NCBI GenBank assembly: GCA_020725145.1
Contig: DYFO01000010.1
Location: forward strand, 1-48,674
Length of the DNA stretch: 48,674 bases
DNA from: Symbiobacterium thermophilum
GTDB lineage: Bacteria > Bacillota > Sulfobacillia > UBA995
Direction of reading: 5' to 3'
The notes beneath the pieces were generated by a model, which saw nothing but the letters and a program-made list of their open reading frames with translations, was not told where the DNA came from and ran no database searches. A program made the position numbers and the translations under genes. Shown one piece after another: positions 1 to 7,550 of the stretch (the first letter of the stretch is position 1; the number at the start of each line of letters is the position of its first letter).

Positions 1-124
1 CACACCGACACCGGGTGGCGGCGGGAACACGCCTGCAATTCTCGGAACTTTCAGTTGACTTCCGCGGATCACAAGGTGCCCACGCGCGCCCGGGCGAAAT
101 GATCCCCAGAGGGGGGGTCTTACC

Positions 125-1231
125 GTGAGGATTGCCGTGCTGGGCGGGGCCGGCGACATCGGCGGTCACTGCGTGCGCTGGCTCCGCGGGCTGCCGGGCG
201 TGGATCGTATCACGGTGGCGGACATCCGCCTGGACAGGGCCCGTGAGTTCGTCGGGAAGCTTCAAGACCCGAGGGTTCAGGCAGACGGCATAGACGTTGC
301 CGACCGGCCTGCCCTGGTCGGGCTCATGCGGGCGCACGACGTGACCGTGGGTGCGGCCGGCCCTTTTTACCGTTACGAGGCGGGCATCGTTCGGGCGGCG
401 GTGGAGGCGGCCGCGGCGTACGTGAGCGTATGCGACGACCACGATGCCACCGATGCCGCGCTTGCGTTCGACGTGGCCGCCCGTCGGGCAGGGGCGCGCG
501 TGCTGGTGGGTATGGGCTGGACCCCCGGGCTGTCCAACCTGCTGGCCCGCAGAGCGTCGGACTCCATGGACGCCGTGGACGAGATCCGCATCGCCTGGGC
601 GGGGGCGTCGGCTGACGCTCCCGGGTACGCCGTGATGCTGCACACCCTGCACATCTATGCCGGGGAGGTACCCACCTTCCGTGAAGGTCGGCGGGTGACG
701 GTAAGGGCGGGCGGCGACCCCGAGGTGGTGCGTTTTCCTCCGCCGATGGGCGAGGTGACGGTCTACACCGTGGGACATCCGGAACCGATCACCGTTCCCC
801 TGCACGTGGGCAAGGGCATCCGCCACTGCTCGCTCAAGGGAGGGCTCAAGGAGCCCTTGCTCGGCCGGCTGGCGGTGTGGCTGCCCCGGCTGGGGCTCAG
901 CTCCACGCGGAGCCGGCAGGAGCGGCTTGGCAGGTTGGTCAAGCCGCTCTTGCCGGTCCTGGAACGGTTCGGCCCCCGGGCGGTGCCGTGTTCGGCCATC
1001 CGGGTGGATGTGATAGGGACGCGGGAAGGGCACAAGGTGACCGAAAGCTGGGCGGTGTCCGACCGCATGACCACCTTGACCTCGCTGCCCGCGGCGCTGG
1101 CGGCCCACCGCATGGGAGAGGGCGGCATCCGCCGTACCGGCGTGTACCCCCCCGAGGCGGACGGAGCGGTGGACCCCGAGTGGCTGTGCCGGGCCGCCTC
1201 CGAGAAGGGTCTGGCCATCGCGCGTATCTAG
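125..1231 (+). CDS. Saccharopine dehydrogenase-family NAD(P)-binding oxidoreductase
   Basis: The product has 368 aa. The N-terminus carries a Rossmann fingerprint (VLGGAGDIGG, residues 5-14) followed by a DIRLDRA-type nucleotide-binding loop, as in the saccharopine dehydrogenase/homospermidine synthase-like superfamily. The middle (VLVGMGWTPGLSNLLARR) matches the hinge of the same fold. The GTG start sits 7 bases after a purine run (AGAGGGGGGG); a TTGACT at 55-60 could be a -35 box, but I see no good -10. It is the first gene of a string of closely spaced genes. Family members act on saccharopine, on carboxynorspermidine, or as trans-acting enoyl reductases in lipid synthesis. I cannot assign the substrate. 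Its position ahead of MoaD/AOR/SCP2/AGPS-like genes makes a role as an NAD(P)H reductase in lipid-like chemistry possible, which is inference only. Confidence 0.8.
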   Translation: MRIAVLGGAGDIGGHCVRWLRGLPGVDRITVADIRLDRAREFVGKLQDPRVQADGIDVADRPALVGLMRAHDVTVGAAGPFYRYEAGIVRAAVEAAAAYVSVCDDHDATDAALAFDVAARRAGARVLVGMGWTPGLSNLLARRASDSMDAVDEIRIAWAGASADAPGYAVMLHTLHIYAGEVPTFREGRRVTVRAGGDPEVVRFPPPMGEVTVYTVGHPEPITVPLHVGKGIRHCSLKGGLKEPLLGRLAVWLPRLGLSSTRSRQERLGRLVKPLLPVLERFGPRAVPCSAIRVDVIGTREGHKVTESWAVSDRMTTLTSLPAALAAHRMGEGGIRRTGVYPPEADGAVDPEWLCRAASEKGLAIARI

Positions 1232-1243
1232 GGAGCGGTTCCG

Positions 1244-1489
1244 ATGATCGAAGTAGAGCTCAAGTACGTGGGCTACCTGGCGATGCGGGCAGGTCGTAGC
1301 CGGGAGAAGTTGGTCCTGGAAGAGGGAACGCGTGCGGATCAGATCCTGGATCACGTGCTGGAGCGCTGCGATCTCGCCCCCGAACAAGGCCGTCACCTCT
1401 TCGTCAACGTGAACGGCTCGCTCCAGAGAACGCGGGTGCTCCGCGACGGCGACCGTGTGGCCGTCGGCATCATGGTGGGGGGAGGATAA
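1244..1489 (+). CDS. MoaD/ThiS-family ubiquitin-like sulfur carrier
   Basis: This 81-aa beta-grasp protein ends in Gly-Gly-Gly (MVGGG), the tail that is adenylated and thiocarboxylated in MoaD/ThiS proteins. The core (LFVNVNGSL, then LRDGDRVAVG) is typical of MoaD, which donates sulfur for the dithiolene of molybdopterin or tungstopterin. MoaD-like genes beside aldehyde:ferredoxin oxidoreductase genes are a recurrent arrangement. Here the AOR gene lies 1.5 kb downstream in the same string, so a role in making or loading its tungstopterin is likely. The start follows the preceding stop by 12 bases with only a weak GGGAGCGG site, and the last codons contain the ribosome binding site of the next gene. 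Confidence 0.82.
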   Translation: MIEVELKYVGYLAMRAGRSREKLVLEEGTRADQILDHVLERCDLAPEQGRHLFVNVNGSLQRTRVLRDGDRVAVGIMVGGG

Positions 1490-1490
1490 G

Positions 1491-2594
1491 GTGGAGTTCA
1501 CCGAGTTCCGTGTCACCACCCGGGTGATGGCGGGCATCGACCTCGTGGACAGCCTCGACTGGGAACTCGGGCGGGCGGGGCTGGACAGGGGATTGCTGGT
1601 CACCGACGCGGGGATCAGGCACCTGGCGGAACGGGCACGCAGGGCCGCTCCCCGGCGGGTGGTCGGGGTGTACGATGCGGTCACCCCCAACTCCGCGGTG
1701 GCCCAGGTGGAGGAGACAGCGCGGCTGGCGCAGGAACTCGAAGTTGGGTTCCTGCTGGCGGTGGGTGGGGGAAGCGTGCTGGACACCGCGAAGGCCGCCG
1801 CCATCGTGATCACCGAAGGCGGCGGCTTGCTCGACCACCAGGGGGTCAACGTGTTGACGCGACCGCTTGTGCCGGTGGTCGCGATCCCCACCACCGCCGG
1901 CACCGGCTCGGAAGTGACTGCCTACGCGGTTATCCGTGACGAGACGGCTCGCTCGAAGCTCACCTTCTCAAGCGAGCACCTGGTGCCGGTGATGGCCATC
2001 CTCGACCCCACGCTGACCGTGGGCATGAACCACGAGCTGACCGCCTCCACCGGCATCGACGCCCTCACCCATGCCGTGGAGGCGTTCGTATCGACCAAGG
2101 CCGGGCCCTTCAGCGATGCCCTGGCGCTGGCCGCAGTCGACGGCATCCTGAGCCATCTGCCGGTGGTGCTGAAGGACGGGTCGGACATCGGGGCCAGGTG
2201 GCAGATGCTCACCGCCAGCTGCCTGGCGGGGCTTGCGTTCTCCTGGGCGATGGTGGGCTGTGTCCACGCCATGTCCCATGCCTGTGGGGGGTTGTGCGAG
2301 GTTCCCCACGGGATCGCCAATGCCATCCTGCTGCCCCACGGCCTGGAGTATAACCGTGTCGCCTGCGAGGAGAAGTTCGAGGTGCTCAGGCGGCGCATGG
2401 GCGATGACCCGGTGGCGGTGGTACGTTCGCTGCTGGCGCAGCTCGGACTGCCCATGCGGTTGCGTGACGTCGGGGTGCGCGAGGAGGACCTGCCCGCCCT
2501 GGCCGAACTGGCCATGCTCGATGGCAGCATCTACTCCAACCCCCGGGAGGCTACGCTGGAGGAGATCGTTGCGGTCCTCAGGGCCGCCTACTAG
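1491..2594 (+). CDS. Iron-containing (group III) alcohol dehydrogenase
   Basis: The product has 367 aa. It shows the NAD-binding GGGSVLDTAKAAA motif, the PTTAGTGSEVT loop, and the metal-binding half with D and H ligands in GIDALTHAVEAFVS and histidines in CVHAMSHACGG and LCEVPHGIANAILLPHG. These are diagnostic of Fe-dependent alcohol dehydrogenases, which interconvert aldehydes and alcohols with NAD(P)H. The GTG start is preceded by GGGGGGAGG within the end of the MoaD gene; an in-frame upstream ATG would lose this site. It lies in the AOR gene string and could reduce the aldehyde formed by AOR to an alcohol, or the reverse. The substrate chain length cannot be read from sequence. Confidence 0.9.
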   Translation: MEFTEFRVTTRVMAGIDLVDSLDWELGRAGLDRGLLVTDAGIRHLAERARRAAPRRVVGVYDAVTPNSAVAQVEETARLAQELEVGFLLAVGGGSVLDTAKAAAIVITEGGGLLDHQGVNVLTRPLVPVVAIPTTAGTGSEVTAYAVIRDETARSKLTFSSEHLVPVMAILDPTLTVGMNHELTASTGIDALTHAVEAFVSTKAGPFSDALALAAVDGILSHLPVVLKDGSDIGARWQMLTASCLAGLAFSWAMVGCVHAMSHACGGLCEVPHGIANAILLPHGLEYNRVACEEKFEVLRRRMGDDPVAVVRSLLAQLGLPMRLRDVGVREEDLPALAELAMLDGSIYSNPREATLEEIVAVLRAAY

Positions 2595-2599
2595 GAGGG

Positions 2600-3031
2600 A
2601 TGAAGATGCCGGTGTTCGCGACCGACCGTGAGCTTTACGACACCATTGGGACACTGTTCAAGTGGGGAAGTGAGGATCCCGAACTCGGGCCCAAGATCCG
2701 GGAAGGCAACCTGGTCATCCGGTTCGTCTACCACCACCCCGAGAGCGAGATCACGGTGGACGCCAGGAACGAGCCTGCGCCGGGCAGTTACTTCACGGTG
2801 CACCTGGGTCCGGTGGACCTCAAGCCGGACGTCACCATGGAGATGGAGGCCGACGTGGCCCATACCTTCTGGTTCGGCAAGCTCAACCTGCTGACGGCCT
2901 TAGCCCGGGGACAGATGAGGGCGGCCGGTCCCATCCAGAGCATTCTGAAGCTCCTTCCGGCGATCAAGCCCGCCTACAAAAAGTACCCGGAGATCGCCCG
3001 TGAGCGGGGCCTCCCGGGGGTCGAGGCGTAG
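2600..3031 (+). CDS. SCP2 sterol-binding-domain (lipid carrier) protein
   Basis: This 143-aa stand-alone protein resembles the SCP2 fold: the stretch from about residue 27 to 110 (LVIRFVYHHPESEITVD, then VTMEMEADVAHTFWFGKLN) alternates beta strands with the conserved D-V-x-x-x-M-x-x-x-D strand, followed by a helix rich in L/A/M (LLTALARGQMRAAGPIQSIL) that lines the hydrophobic tunnel. SCP2 domains bind fatty acyl chains, acyl-CoAs or sterols. ATG start with AGGAGG directly upstream; the stop is 1 base before the AOR start. A hydrophobic-ligand carrier inside a string with AOR, alcohol dehydrogenase and an AGPS-like enzyme points to a long-chain substrate. The family call is good; the ligand is unknown. 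Confidence 0.75.
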   Translation: MKMPVFATDRELYDTIGTLFKWGSEDPELGPKIREGNLVIRFVYHHPESEITVDARNEPAPGSYFTVHLGPVDLKPDVTMEMEADVAHTFWFGKLNLLTALARGQMRAAGPIQSILKLLPAIKPAYKKYPEIARERGLPGVEA

Positions 3032-4843
3032 ATGGACCGGCGGTTACTGGTAGTGGACCTCGACCGGGGCAGCTGCTCACGGCAGACCATCCCTGCCGCC
3101 GCGGCCCGACCGTTCATCGGAGGAGGAGGACTGGCCGCCCACCTCTTCGCGCGTGAGCTGGAGGCCGGTGCGCGGCCGGAGATCCTTTACCTCCTGACGG
3201 GGCCGCTGACCGGCACGCGGGTACCCTTCACCCCCCGGGCGGTGCTGGCGGCGATCTCGCCCCTCACCGGCCTGTGGGGTGAGGCCAACTTCGGCGGCTG
3301 GCTGGGTCCCGAACTCCGCCGTTGCGGGTTCGACGGTATCGTGATCCGGGGTCGGGCCCGGGAGCCGGTCTACCTGGAGGTCAACGACGACGCGGCCCGG
3401 CTGGTGGCGGCCGGCGACCTGTGGGGTCAGGACACCTACCGCACGACGGCCCGGCTGGCCGACCGGGGAAGGGTGCTGGCCATCGGGCCGGCGGGAGAGA
3501 ACGGGGTACGGTACGCCGCTGCGGTGAGCGATTACGGACATGTGGCCGGCCGCACCGGCATGGGGGCGGTGATGGGGTCCAAACGCCTCAAGGCCATCGT
3601 GGTCAAGGGCAGCGGGAAACCCCCGGTGGCCGATCCCCAGACGGTGGAGGAGCTACGCCGAAGGTTGGTGGAGGAGGCGGCAGAGAACCTCGTGCTGCAG
3701 GCCTTGCGCTTTTATGGCACGCTGTCGGTGATGGAATCGGGCTACCTGATCGGCGACGTGCCGATGCGCAACTGGTCACTGGGCGAATGGGACGAGGGCT
3801 TCGACCGTCTCGGGGTCCTGAGCTACCGGGAAGTGCTGGGGGACGGCGACGCCACTTGCTTTGGCTGCCCGCTTGCCTGCAAGCGCCGGGTGATGGTGGG
3901 AGGCGAGGAGGTGCCCGGGCCCGAGTACGAGACGGTGGCCTCCTTCGGCACCATGTTGATGATCGACGACCTTGAGGCCATCGCCCGCTTCAACGACCTC
4001 TGCAACCGGCTGGGCATGGACACCATAACCTGCGGCTCCACCGTTGCCTTCGCCACCGAGTGCATGGAGGCGGGGATCCTGACCCCCGAGGATACGGGAG
4101 GGATCCGGCTGCGCTGGGGCGACCCCGAGCCGGTGCTCGAGGTGCTCCCGCTGATCGCGCGGTGCGAGGGCTTCGGCGCCCGGCTGGCGCGGGGCTCGGC
4201 GGCCCTGGCCGAGGAACTCGGCGAGGCCTCCCGTGCCTTTCTCACCACCGTGCGACGGCTGGAGGCCCCCATGCACGACCCCCGTGCCCTGCACGGCCTG
4301 GGCCTGGCCTACGCGACCGCCACCCGCGGCGCCTGTCACGTGGACAGCGTTGCCCTATGGCTGGAACAGAGCGCCTATCTGCTCCCGGAGTTCGGCGTGG
4401 AAGGGCCTTTCGAACCCCACACCGCCGAGGGGAAGGGCCGTATGGTCGCCCTGGCCCAGGACATCGGCCAGGCCAAGTGCGCCTGCGCCATCGTCTGCGC
4501 CAACGGCGGCCTGGGGATGAGCGTGACCGACCTCTGCGGGGCGCTGGGTGCCGTCACCGGGCAGCCGTACTCGCCCGCGGAGCTGCGGGAGTGTGGCGAG
4601 CGGGTCTTCTTGCTCAAGCGGTGTCTGAACCTCTTGCTGGGCGACGAGCCCCAAAACGACATGCTGCCCGAGCGCCTGCGGTTGCCGCTGGCCCGGGGGC
4701 CCGCCCGCGGAAGCTCCCCGGAGATCGAGACCATGCTGGTGGAGTGGCGTCGGGTCAGGGGCCTGGATGCCCGGGGCCGTCCCCCGAAGGAGCGGTTGGT
4801 GGCGCTGGGCCTGGAACACGTGGCAGAGGCCCTTTACCGATGA
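3032..4843 (+). CDS. aor: Aldehyde:ferredoxin oxidoreductase (tungsten enzyme)
   Basis: The product has 603 aa, the usual AOR length. The N-terminal domain has the pterin-binding segments GGGGLAAHLF, PLTGLWGEANFGG and GRTGMGAVMGSKRLKAIVV. The [4Fe-4S] cluster ligands are C276, C279 and C283 (CFGCPLAC); the fourth is one of the cysteines in KCACAIVC (C483/C485/C489). AORs oxidise aldehydes to carboxylates with ferredoxin, or run in reverse with low-potential ferredoxin to reduce acids. The gene starts 1 base after the SCP2 gene and its stop overlaps the next start (ATGA). With the MoaD-like gene upstream and Fe-alcohol dehydrogenase in the same string, an acid-aldehyde-alcohol interconversion is the natural reading. 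Substrate specificity is unknown. Confidence 0.92.
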   Translation: MDRRLLVVDLDRGSCSRQTIPAAAARPFIGGGGLAAHLFARELEAGARPEILYLLTGPLTGTRVPFTPRAVLAAISPLTGLWGEANFGGWLGPELRRCGFDGIVIRGRAREPVYLEVNDDAARLVAAGDLWGQDTYRTTARLADRGRVLAIGPAGENGVRYAAAVSDYGHVAGRTGMGAVMGSKRLKAIVVKGSGKPPVADPQTVEELRRRLVEEAAENLVLQALRFYGTLSVMESGYLIGDVPMRNWSLGEWDEGFDRLGVLSYREVLGDGDATCFGCPLACKRRVMVGGEEVPGPEYETVASFGTMLMIDDLEAIARFNDLCNRLGMDTITCGSTVAFATECMEAGILTPEDTGGIRLRWGDPEPVLEVLPLIARCEGFGARLARGSAALAEELGEASRAFLTTVRRLEAPMHDPRALHGLGLAYATATRGACHVDSVALWLEQSAYLLPEFGVEGPFEPHTAEGKGRMVALAQDIGQAKCACAIVCANGGLGMSVTDLCGALGAVTGQPYSPAELRECGERVFLLKRCLNLLLGDEPQNDMLPERLRLPLARGPARGSSPEIETMLVEWRRVRGLDARGRPPKERLVALGLEHVAEALYR

Positions 4844-6249
4844 GCGCCGTCTACCCCCCGACCCCGGTGGACCCTGAGGCACTGCGGCGGGCCCTGGCCG
4901 AGGCGGTGGGGGAGGACGGGTACTCCCTGGCGCTGGTGGATCGGGTGGCCGCCTCACGGGACTACTGGCCCCCGGCCACGCTGTGGATGCTGGAGGGACG
5001 CCTCGTTGCCTTGCCCGCGGCGGTGGTCTGGCCGCGGACGGTCGATGAGGTGGCGGCGGTGCTGCGTACCTGCGCGGCGCTCGGCGTCCCCGTTACCCCC
5101 TTCGGCGAGGGTTCCGGAGCGGTGGGTGGGGCGGTACCGGTGCGGGGCGGCGTGGTGCTGGACACCAAACGCATGAACGCCGTGCGCCGGGTGGACCGGT
5201 CAAACCTCCTGGTGGAGGTGGAGGCCGGCTGCAACGGCGAACGGCTGGAACGGCGGCTGGGCGCCGAGCGGTTGACACTGGGTCACGTCCCGCAGTCCCT
5301 GCGCTGCTCCACGGTGGGGGGATGGATCTCCTGCCGGGCGGCGGGGCAGGCCTCCACGCGCTACGGCAAGATCGAGGACATCGTGGTGGCCCTGGAGGGG
5401 GTGCTGCCCACGGGAGAGCCCTTCCGCTCGCCGCTGGCACCCAGGACCGCCACCGGCCCCCGCATCGATCACCTGCTGGTGGGAGCGGAGGGCACGCTGG
5501 GAGTGATCACCGCCGCCCATCTCCGGGTGTGGCCGCTACCGGAAACCCGCTACCTGCAGTCGTGGGTGTTCGATAACGAGGAGCGGGGACTGGAGGCGGT
5601 GCGGCGGACGCTGCAGGCCGGCGGTCGGCCCGCGGTGGTAAGGCTTTATGACCACTTTGAGTCCTCGCGACACTTCGGCCGCAAGGGATGGGTGCTGGTG
5701 ACGGTGGTGGAGGGTGACCCGCTGCTCGCCGAGGCCGAAGCCCGCCTGCTCAAGGGGAACTGCGAGTCCCAGAAGGGCTGGAGCCTGGGCGAGGGACCGG
5801 TGCGGACCTGGATGGTCCACCGCTTCGACGTCAGCCTGGCCTCTCCCCTCTTCCGGCAGGGCGCGGTGCTGGACACCATCGAGGTGGCCTGCCTGTGGGA
5901 CCGTGCCCAGGACATGTACCGGGAAATGGTCGGTGCCCTGGGCGAGGTGGCGGGCACCGCCCTGGCCTCCGGCCACTTCTCGCATTTCTATCCCGAGGGC
6001 GCCTGCCTGTACGTCACCGTGGTCGGCTTCCCCGGCGAGGACCGGTCATCTTACCATGCGCGGGCCTGGGAGGCGGCGATGGAGGCGTGTCTAGGGGTGG
6101 GCGGCAGCATCGGCCACCACCACGGCGCGGGGTTGCAGCGGGTTCCCTGGCTGGAGCGGGAACACGGCGCGCTGCACGGGGCCCTGGGCCGGGTAAGGCG
6201 GGCGCTCGACCCTGCGGGGATCATGAACCCGGGGAAACTGGGGGTGTAG
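4840..6249 (+). CDS. FAD-binding oxidase of the alkyl-DHAP synthase (AGPS)/GlcD type
   Basis: The product has 469 aa. The PCMH FAD-binding domain (about residues 40-225) includes PAAVVWPRTVDEVAAVLR, VPVTPFGEGSG and LLVGAEGTLGVIT. The C-terminal half resembles alkyldihydroxyacetonephosphate synthase: GHFSHFYPEGACLYVT with Y391, then SIGHHHGAG with H426-H428, which correspond to the catalytic Tyr and the His triplet known from mammalian AGPS, 35 residues apart here against 37 there. TRYGKIEDIVV is also AGPS-like. AGPS exchanges the acyl chain of acyl-DHAP for a fatty alcohol. Many bacterial relatives are instead 2-hydroxyacid dehydrogenases working with an Fe-S partner, and such a gene follows, so both readings stay open. 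The ATGA overlap with AOR fixes the start. Confidence 0.82.
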   Translation: MSAVYPPTPVDPEALRRALAEAVGEDGYSLALVDRVAASRDYWPPATLWMLEGRLVALPAAVVWPRTVDEVAAVLRTCAALGVPVTPFGEGSGAVGGAVPVRGGVVLDTKRMNAVRRVDRSNLLVEVEAGCNGERLERRLGAERLTLGHVPQSLRCSTVGGWISCRAAGQASTRYGKIEDIVVALEGVLPTGEPFRSPLAPRTATGPRIDHLLVGAEGTLGVITAAHLRVWPLPETRYLQSWVFDNEERGLEAVRRTLQAGGRPAVVRLYDHFESSRHFGRKGWVLVTVVEGDPLLAEAEARLLKGNCESQKGWSLGEGPVRTWMVHRFDVSLASPLFRQGAVLDTIEVACLWDRAQDMYREMVGALGEVAGTALASGHFSHFYPEGACLYVTVVGFPGEDRSSYHARAWEAAMEACLGVGGSIGHHHGAGLQRVPWLEREHGALHGALGRVRRALDPAGIMNPGKLGV

Positions 6250-6253
6250 CCGC

Positions 6254-7297
6254 TTGCGCCGGCCGCCCGCAAGCCTGCTGGACTGCGCTATCTGCCCCAA
6301 CCTGTGCCGCTGCGATTGCCCGGTGACGGCGGCCACCGCGCGCGAGGTTCACTCCCCCTCGCAGAAGGCGCGGCTGGCCCACCTGCTGGCCTCGGGAGCT
6401 TTGCCGGTGGACGCGGACACCGTCGAGCCCCTGTACGCCTGCGCCGGCTGCGGGGCATGCACGGAGCTCTGCCCCTTCACGGGTTTCGAGCTGGCCCCGG
6501 CCCTGCGAGAGGCGCGCGCGGGAGGTCCCCATCCTGCCGGGGTGGCCGCCGCGCTGGACACCTTGGAGGCGACGGGGTCGCCTTTTGGCCTGGCGCCGTT
6601 GCCCGAGGACGAGATCTTCGAAAGCCCCGACGCCCTGTACTTCGCGGGTTGTGCCGAGCGCGCCTTCGCGCCGGAGACGGCCGCGGCGGCGGTTTCGCTC
6701 ATGCGGCAGGCGGGCTGGACGGTGGCCCGGGTACCCTCGCGGGAGGTCTGCTGCGGTCATGCGCTGCGCTGCCTGGGCTCACCCGGCCCTGTGGCCCCCG
6801 GGCTCTGGGATCTCGTGGCCGTGCTCTCTCCCTCGCGGGTGGTGGTCGGCTGCCCGGAGTGCTACCGCGAGCTGGCGGGAGCAGGACTCGAGGTGGAGGT
6901 GGAGCCCGCCTTGCGGGTGGTGCGCCGGCTGCACCGCGAGGGCAGGCTGAGGCTGACGCCGCTGGGCCCGGGAGAAGTCACCTATCACGATCCCTGCGGC
7001 TGGACGCGCCTCACCGACCTCGGTCGCGACCCGCTCGAGTTGCTCGAGGCCGTCGGGTTACAGGTCCGGCTTCCCCGGCGGCATGGAAGGCAGACCGACT
7101 GCTGCGGGGCAGGCGATCTGCTGGCGGTGCATTCTCCCACCGTTGCCCGGCAGGTGGCCAGGCGGCGCCTGGCCGCGCTGGGCGGGCCGACGGTGGTCAC
7201 TTCCTGCGCCCGGTGCCGTCAGGCACTGCGCGAGGCGGGGGCGGCCGACGTCCACGACCTTCTGGAGCTCGTGGCAGGAGGCGGTGAAGATGGATGA
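6254..7297 (+). CDS. (Fe-S)-binding CCG-domain protein (GlpC/GlcF/HdrD-like)
   Basis: The product has 347 aa with a TTG start 4 bases after the previous stop. The N-terminus has two cysteine clusters: CAICPNLCRCDC (C11, C14, C18, C20, C22) and CAGCGACTELC (C63, C66, C69, C73). The second matches a ferredoxin CxxCxxCxxxC; the first is an unusual variant. Two CCG-type modules follow (EVCCGHALRC with CPECY, then DPCGW with DCCGAG and SCARC), as in GlpC, GlcF and heterodisulfide reductase D. Such proteins pass electrons from a flavoprotein to quinone or another carrier. No membrane segment is evident. It may serve the AGPS/GlcD-type flavoprotein upstream or the GlpA/GlpB-type pair downstream. Confidence 0.85.
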   Translation: MRRPPASLLDCAICPNLCRCDCPVTAATAREVHSPSQKARLAHLLASGALPVDADTVEPLYACAGCGACTELCPFTGFELAPALREARAGGPHPAGVAAALDTLEATGSPFGLAPLPEDEIFESPDALYFAGCAERAFAPETAAAAVSLMRQAGWTVARVPSREVCCGHALRCLGSPGPVAPGLWDLVAVLSPSRVVVGCPECYRELAGAGLEVEVEPALRVVRRLHREGRLRLTPLGPGEVTYHDPCGWTRLTDLGRDPLELLEAVGLQVRLPRRHGRQTDCCGAGDLLAVHSPTVARQVARRRLAALGGPTVVTSCARCRQALREAGAADVHDLLELVAGGGEDG

Positions 7298-7550
7298 CGT
7301 CGCACTGGCGCGGCTGGTGCGGGAGGTGATCGCCGAGCGGTGCGGTCCTGAGGTCCAGGTGCGGGTCGACCGCGGTACCGTCGTGCTGCGCGGCCAGGTC
7401 CCGGAATGGTCGCTGGTGGTGGCGGCCGGGCACGCCGCGGCGGGCGTGCGCGGGGTGGGCGAGGTGGTCAACCTCGTGCTTTCCCCCGATGCCGTCCCCG
7501 TCCAGGCCCCGTCCCCCGTGCCCGGGATCGCAGGCCGTTACGACGTGTGA
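7290..7550 (+). CDS. Small BON-domain protein
   Basis: This 86-aa protein shows a BON-like pattern: a short helix (LARLVREVIAERCG), then VQVRVDRGTVVLRGQVPEW, a second helix and VRGVGEVVNLV, the alternating V/G pattern of BON (OsmY/nodulation) domains. BON domains are thought to bind phospholipid surfaces or to mediate assembly. No signal peptide is visible, so a cytoplasmic or membrane-face role is implied. The ATG overlaps the end of the Fe-S gene by 8 bases and has a GGCAGGAGGCGG site; the stop overlaps the GTG of the next gene, so it is translated as part of the string. A BON protein between Fe-S and GlpA-type genes is unusual; it could dock the flavoprotein complex on the membrane (inference). 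Confidence 0.7.
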   Translation: MDDVALARLVREVIAERCGPEVQVRVDRGTVVLRGQVPEWSLVVAAGHAAAGVRGVGEVVNLVLSPDAVPVQAPSPVPGIAGRYDV

